The position numbers were made by a program, and so were the translations under genes. Source: Flavobacteriaceae bacterium (GTDB lineage Bacteria; Bacteroidota; Bacteroidia; Flavobacteriales; Flavobacteriaceae). From it: a stretch of 7,559 nucleotides of DNA. The stretch is from positions 1-7,559 of the forward strand of contig CANJDA010000105.1 of assembly GCA_947472705.1 (NCBI GenBank), read 5' to 3'. A model generated the notes under the pieces. The model was not told the origin of the DNA. It did no database searches and saw nothing but the letters and a program-made list of their open reading frames with translations. Positions 6,365 to 7,559 of the stretch are shown here, one piece after another; position 1 is the first letter of the stretch, and every line of letters starts with the position of its first letter.

Positions 6365-7559
6365 TTAGAAAGGATAATTTATTCCAATATTTATAACGGA
6401 TTTATCAAAGCGCATTTCTTTGAACCATTTATCTTCTTTTCTAGCCGGATTGTAGGTTTTGAAACCCATATCAAAGCGAAGGATAAAGAAATTAAAATCA
6501 TAGCGTAATCCATAACCAGTTCCAATTGCTATGTTTTCTAAAGACTTAAAATTTCGAAAAATAGAAGGCTCAAAAGTAGTGTTGTCTAATACGTTCCAAA
6601 TATTTCCAGTGTCTATAAAAAGCGCACCGTTTAGTTTTTTAAATATAGAAAAACGTAATTCGTTGCTAATCATTAGCTTCATATTAGCTTCATTAAAATC
6701 TAAAAAGCTACTACTGCCTCCAGGCCCTAAACTATAGGACTGCCAAGCACGGTTATCATTGGAACCTCCAGCAAAATAACTTCGCGAAAAAGGTATGCTT
6801 TTAGAATTGCCATATGGAAAAGCAACACCAAAAAAGGCTCTAGTCGCTAATACTTTTTTACGACTTAAATCCCAATGCTTAATGTATTCAAATTCAGTTT
6901 TTATGTATTGTGAAAATTCAACATCAAAAATAGTATTGGCTCCATTTTGATTTTTAAGTTGTTTTGAGGCTCTTGCAAATAGTGATAAAAAGTTTCCAGC
7001 AGATTCAATTTTTGTTTTAAAAGTATAAAAATCATTATCAAACAAATCTTTTTGTGAGGTTTTTGAAAATGAAATGCTTGAAGCAAAAACCAAATTGTTT
7101 TCCGTTAATCGTTGTCTACGTTCTTCAATACTCAATACTGATTTAATATCTGTATCACTTAGTCCTAAACTAGGATTGGTAAGCGCATCATAAGTAAAAC
7201 CTAACACACCATTTTGCACAATTAAATTTCCATTACTATCTAAATAAGTTGGATTTACCGTATAGTTTTGGGCAATATTATTTATGGTGTTATAGGATGA
7301 TTTATAAATATTGTAATAGTTTGCTGGATTTAGATTTTTAACAAATTGAATATTAAACAATTCGAATTTATAGGAGACCGTTTTTTTCGGAGTCCAATTG
7401 TAGGCCAATGAACTGGTAAAGTTTAATTTGTCTAAACCAATATTAGTTTGTTTTGAATAACCAATACTAAATTTGGTAAACGGGATCATAGTTTTCGGTA
7501 TAATCTTATCTGTTTTAAACGGTAAAAACAATCTCGGAAAATTCAGGTTAGCATCAACA
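6365..7559 (-). CDS. Omp85/TamA-family outer membrane protein, TamL-like (C-terminal barrel only)
   Basis: This is the C-terminal 398 codons of an outer-membrane barrel protein of the Omp85 (bacterial surface antigen) superfamily; the N-terminus with its POTRA domains lies beyond the right edge. The frame stays open from the TTG at 7531 to the edge and encodes VDANLNFPRLFLPFK, a typical early-barrel segment, so that TTG is not a real start. Alternating polar/hydrophobic strands run throughout. The region 6700-6850 encodes FFGVAFPYG, then SRSYFAGGSNDNRAW and YSLGPGG, the loop-6 region of the family. GALFIDTGNIWNV, GTGYGLRYDFNFFILRFDMGFKTYNP and a terminal INIGINYPF follow; the last residue is the aromatic that barrel-assembly substrates usually carry. 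The C-terminus looks more like Bacteroidota TamL (TamA-like lipoprotein, partner of TamB) than BamA, but the missing N-terminus, which would show a lipobox or signal and the number of POTRA domains, prevents a firm choice. It would insert into or help build the outer membrane. fbaA follows after 50 bp. Confidence 0.85.
   Translation of the reverse strand, partial: VDANLNFPRLFLPFKTDKIIPKTMIPFTKFSIGYSKQTNIGLDKLNFTSSLAYNWTPKKTVSYKFELFNIQFVKNLNPANYYNIYKSSYNTINNIAQNYTVNPTYLDSNGNLIVQNGVLGFTYDALTNPSLGLSDTDIKSVLSIEERRQRLTENNLVFASSISFSKTSQKDLFDNDFYTFKTKIESAGNFLSLFARASKQLKNQNGANTIFDVEFSQYIKTEFEYIKHWDLSRKKVLATRAFFGVAFPYGNSKSIPFSRSYFAGGSNDNRAWQSYSLGPGGSSSFLDFNEANMKLMISNELRFSIFKKLNGALFIDTGNIWNVLDNTTFEPSIFRNFKSLENIAIGTGYGLRYDFNFFILRFDMGFKTYNPARKEDKWFKEMRFDKSVINIGINYPF

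Noticed and set aside
6531..7086. Plus-strand ORF at 6531-6737 and minus-strand ORF at 6901-7086 within the barrel gene
   Set aside because: Both are out-of-frame shadows of the continuous Omp85-family frame. The minus-strand one is only an alternative frame of the same sequence, with no sign of a frameshift.
7529..7531. TTG at 7531 as the start of the barrel gene
   Set aside because: The frame continues upstream to the window edge with family-like sequence (VDANLNFPRL), so the gene is truncated by the window and does not start here.
1..7559. Mobile element, CRISPR array, defence island, tRNA or riboswitch
   Set aside because: I found no transposase, terminal inverted repeats, regularly spaced repeats, tRNA-like cloverleaf or long structured leader. 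The largest intergenic gap (4187-4340) is accounted for by a terminator and a promoter box.

Overview
The window is AT-rich, and every gene in it lies on the minus strand. Start codons are preceded by A/T-rich leaders without Shine-Dalgarno sequences, and three intergenic regions carry TAnnTTTG-type -7 promoter elements. Together with a SprA homologue (type IX secretion) and a TamL/BamA-type barrel protein, this points to a member of the Bacteroidota, most likely class Flavobacteriia and plausibly Flavobacterium. The genus is an inference from protein character, not a database result.

In the direction of transcription (right to left) the layout is as follows. (1) The C-terminal barrel of an Omp85/TamA-family outer membrane protein, cut by the right edge (7559-6365). 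(2) fbaA, a class II fructose-bisphosphate aldolase (6314-5247), with its own -7 box at 6351-6344. (3) accD, the acetyl-CoA carboxylase beta subunit (5195-4341), 51 bp after fbaA and separated from it by a small palindromic AATTC-rich spacer. A clear intrinsic terminator follows at 4313-4285. (4) maeB, a malic enzyme fused to a phosphotransacetylase-like domain (start placed at 4186, stop at 1898), with a -7 box at 4214-4207. (5) ruvA (1812-1231), preceded by the best promoter in the window (1860-1831). (6) sprA (1227 to the left edge), starting 3 bp after the ruvA stop with a TTG codon and continuing out of the window. It is absent from a simple ATG-to-stop ORF list because its stop lies outside.

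Functionally this is core-genome territory. fbaA, accD and maeB belong to central carbon metabolism (glycolysis/gluconeogenesis, malonyl-CoA for fatty acids, malate to pyruvate with NAD(P)H). The two edge genes belong to outer-membrane biogenesis and protein secretion, and ruvA to recombination. I see no mobile element, CRISPR array, tRNA, rRNA, toxin-antitoxin or defence system. Coding density is high and there is no gene-free stretch above about 150 bp. I did not find a previously undescribed system. The points most worth a second look are an AccD that has lost all four cysteines of its zinc ribbon, the tight ruvA-sprA coupling with a TTG start, and the palindromic repeat between fbaA and accD.
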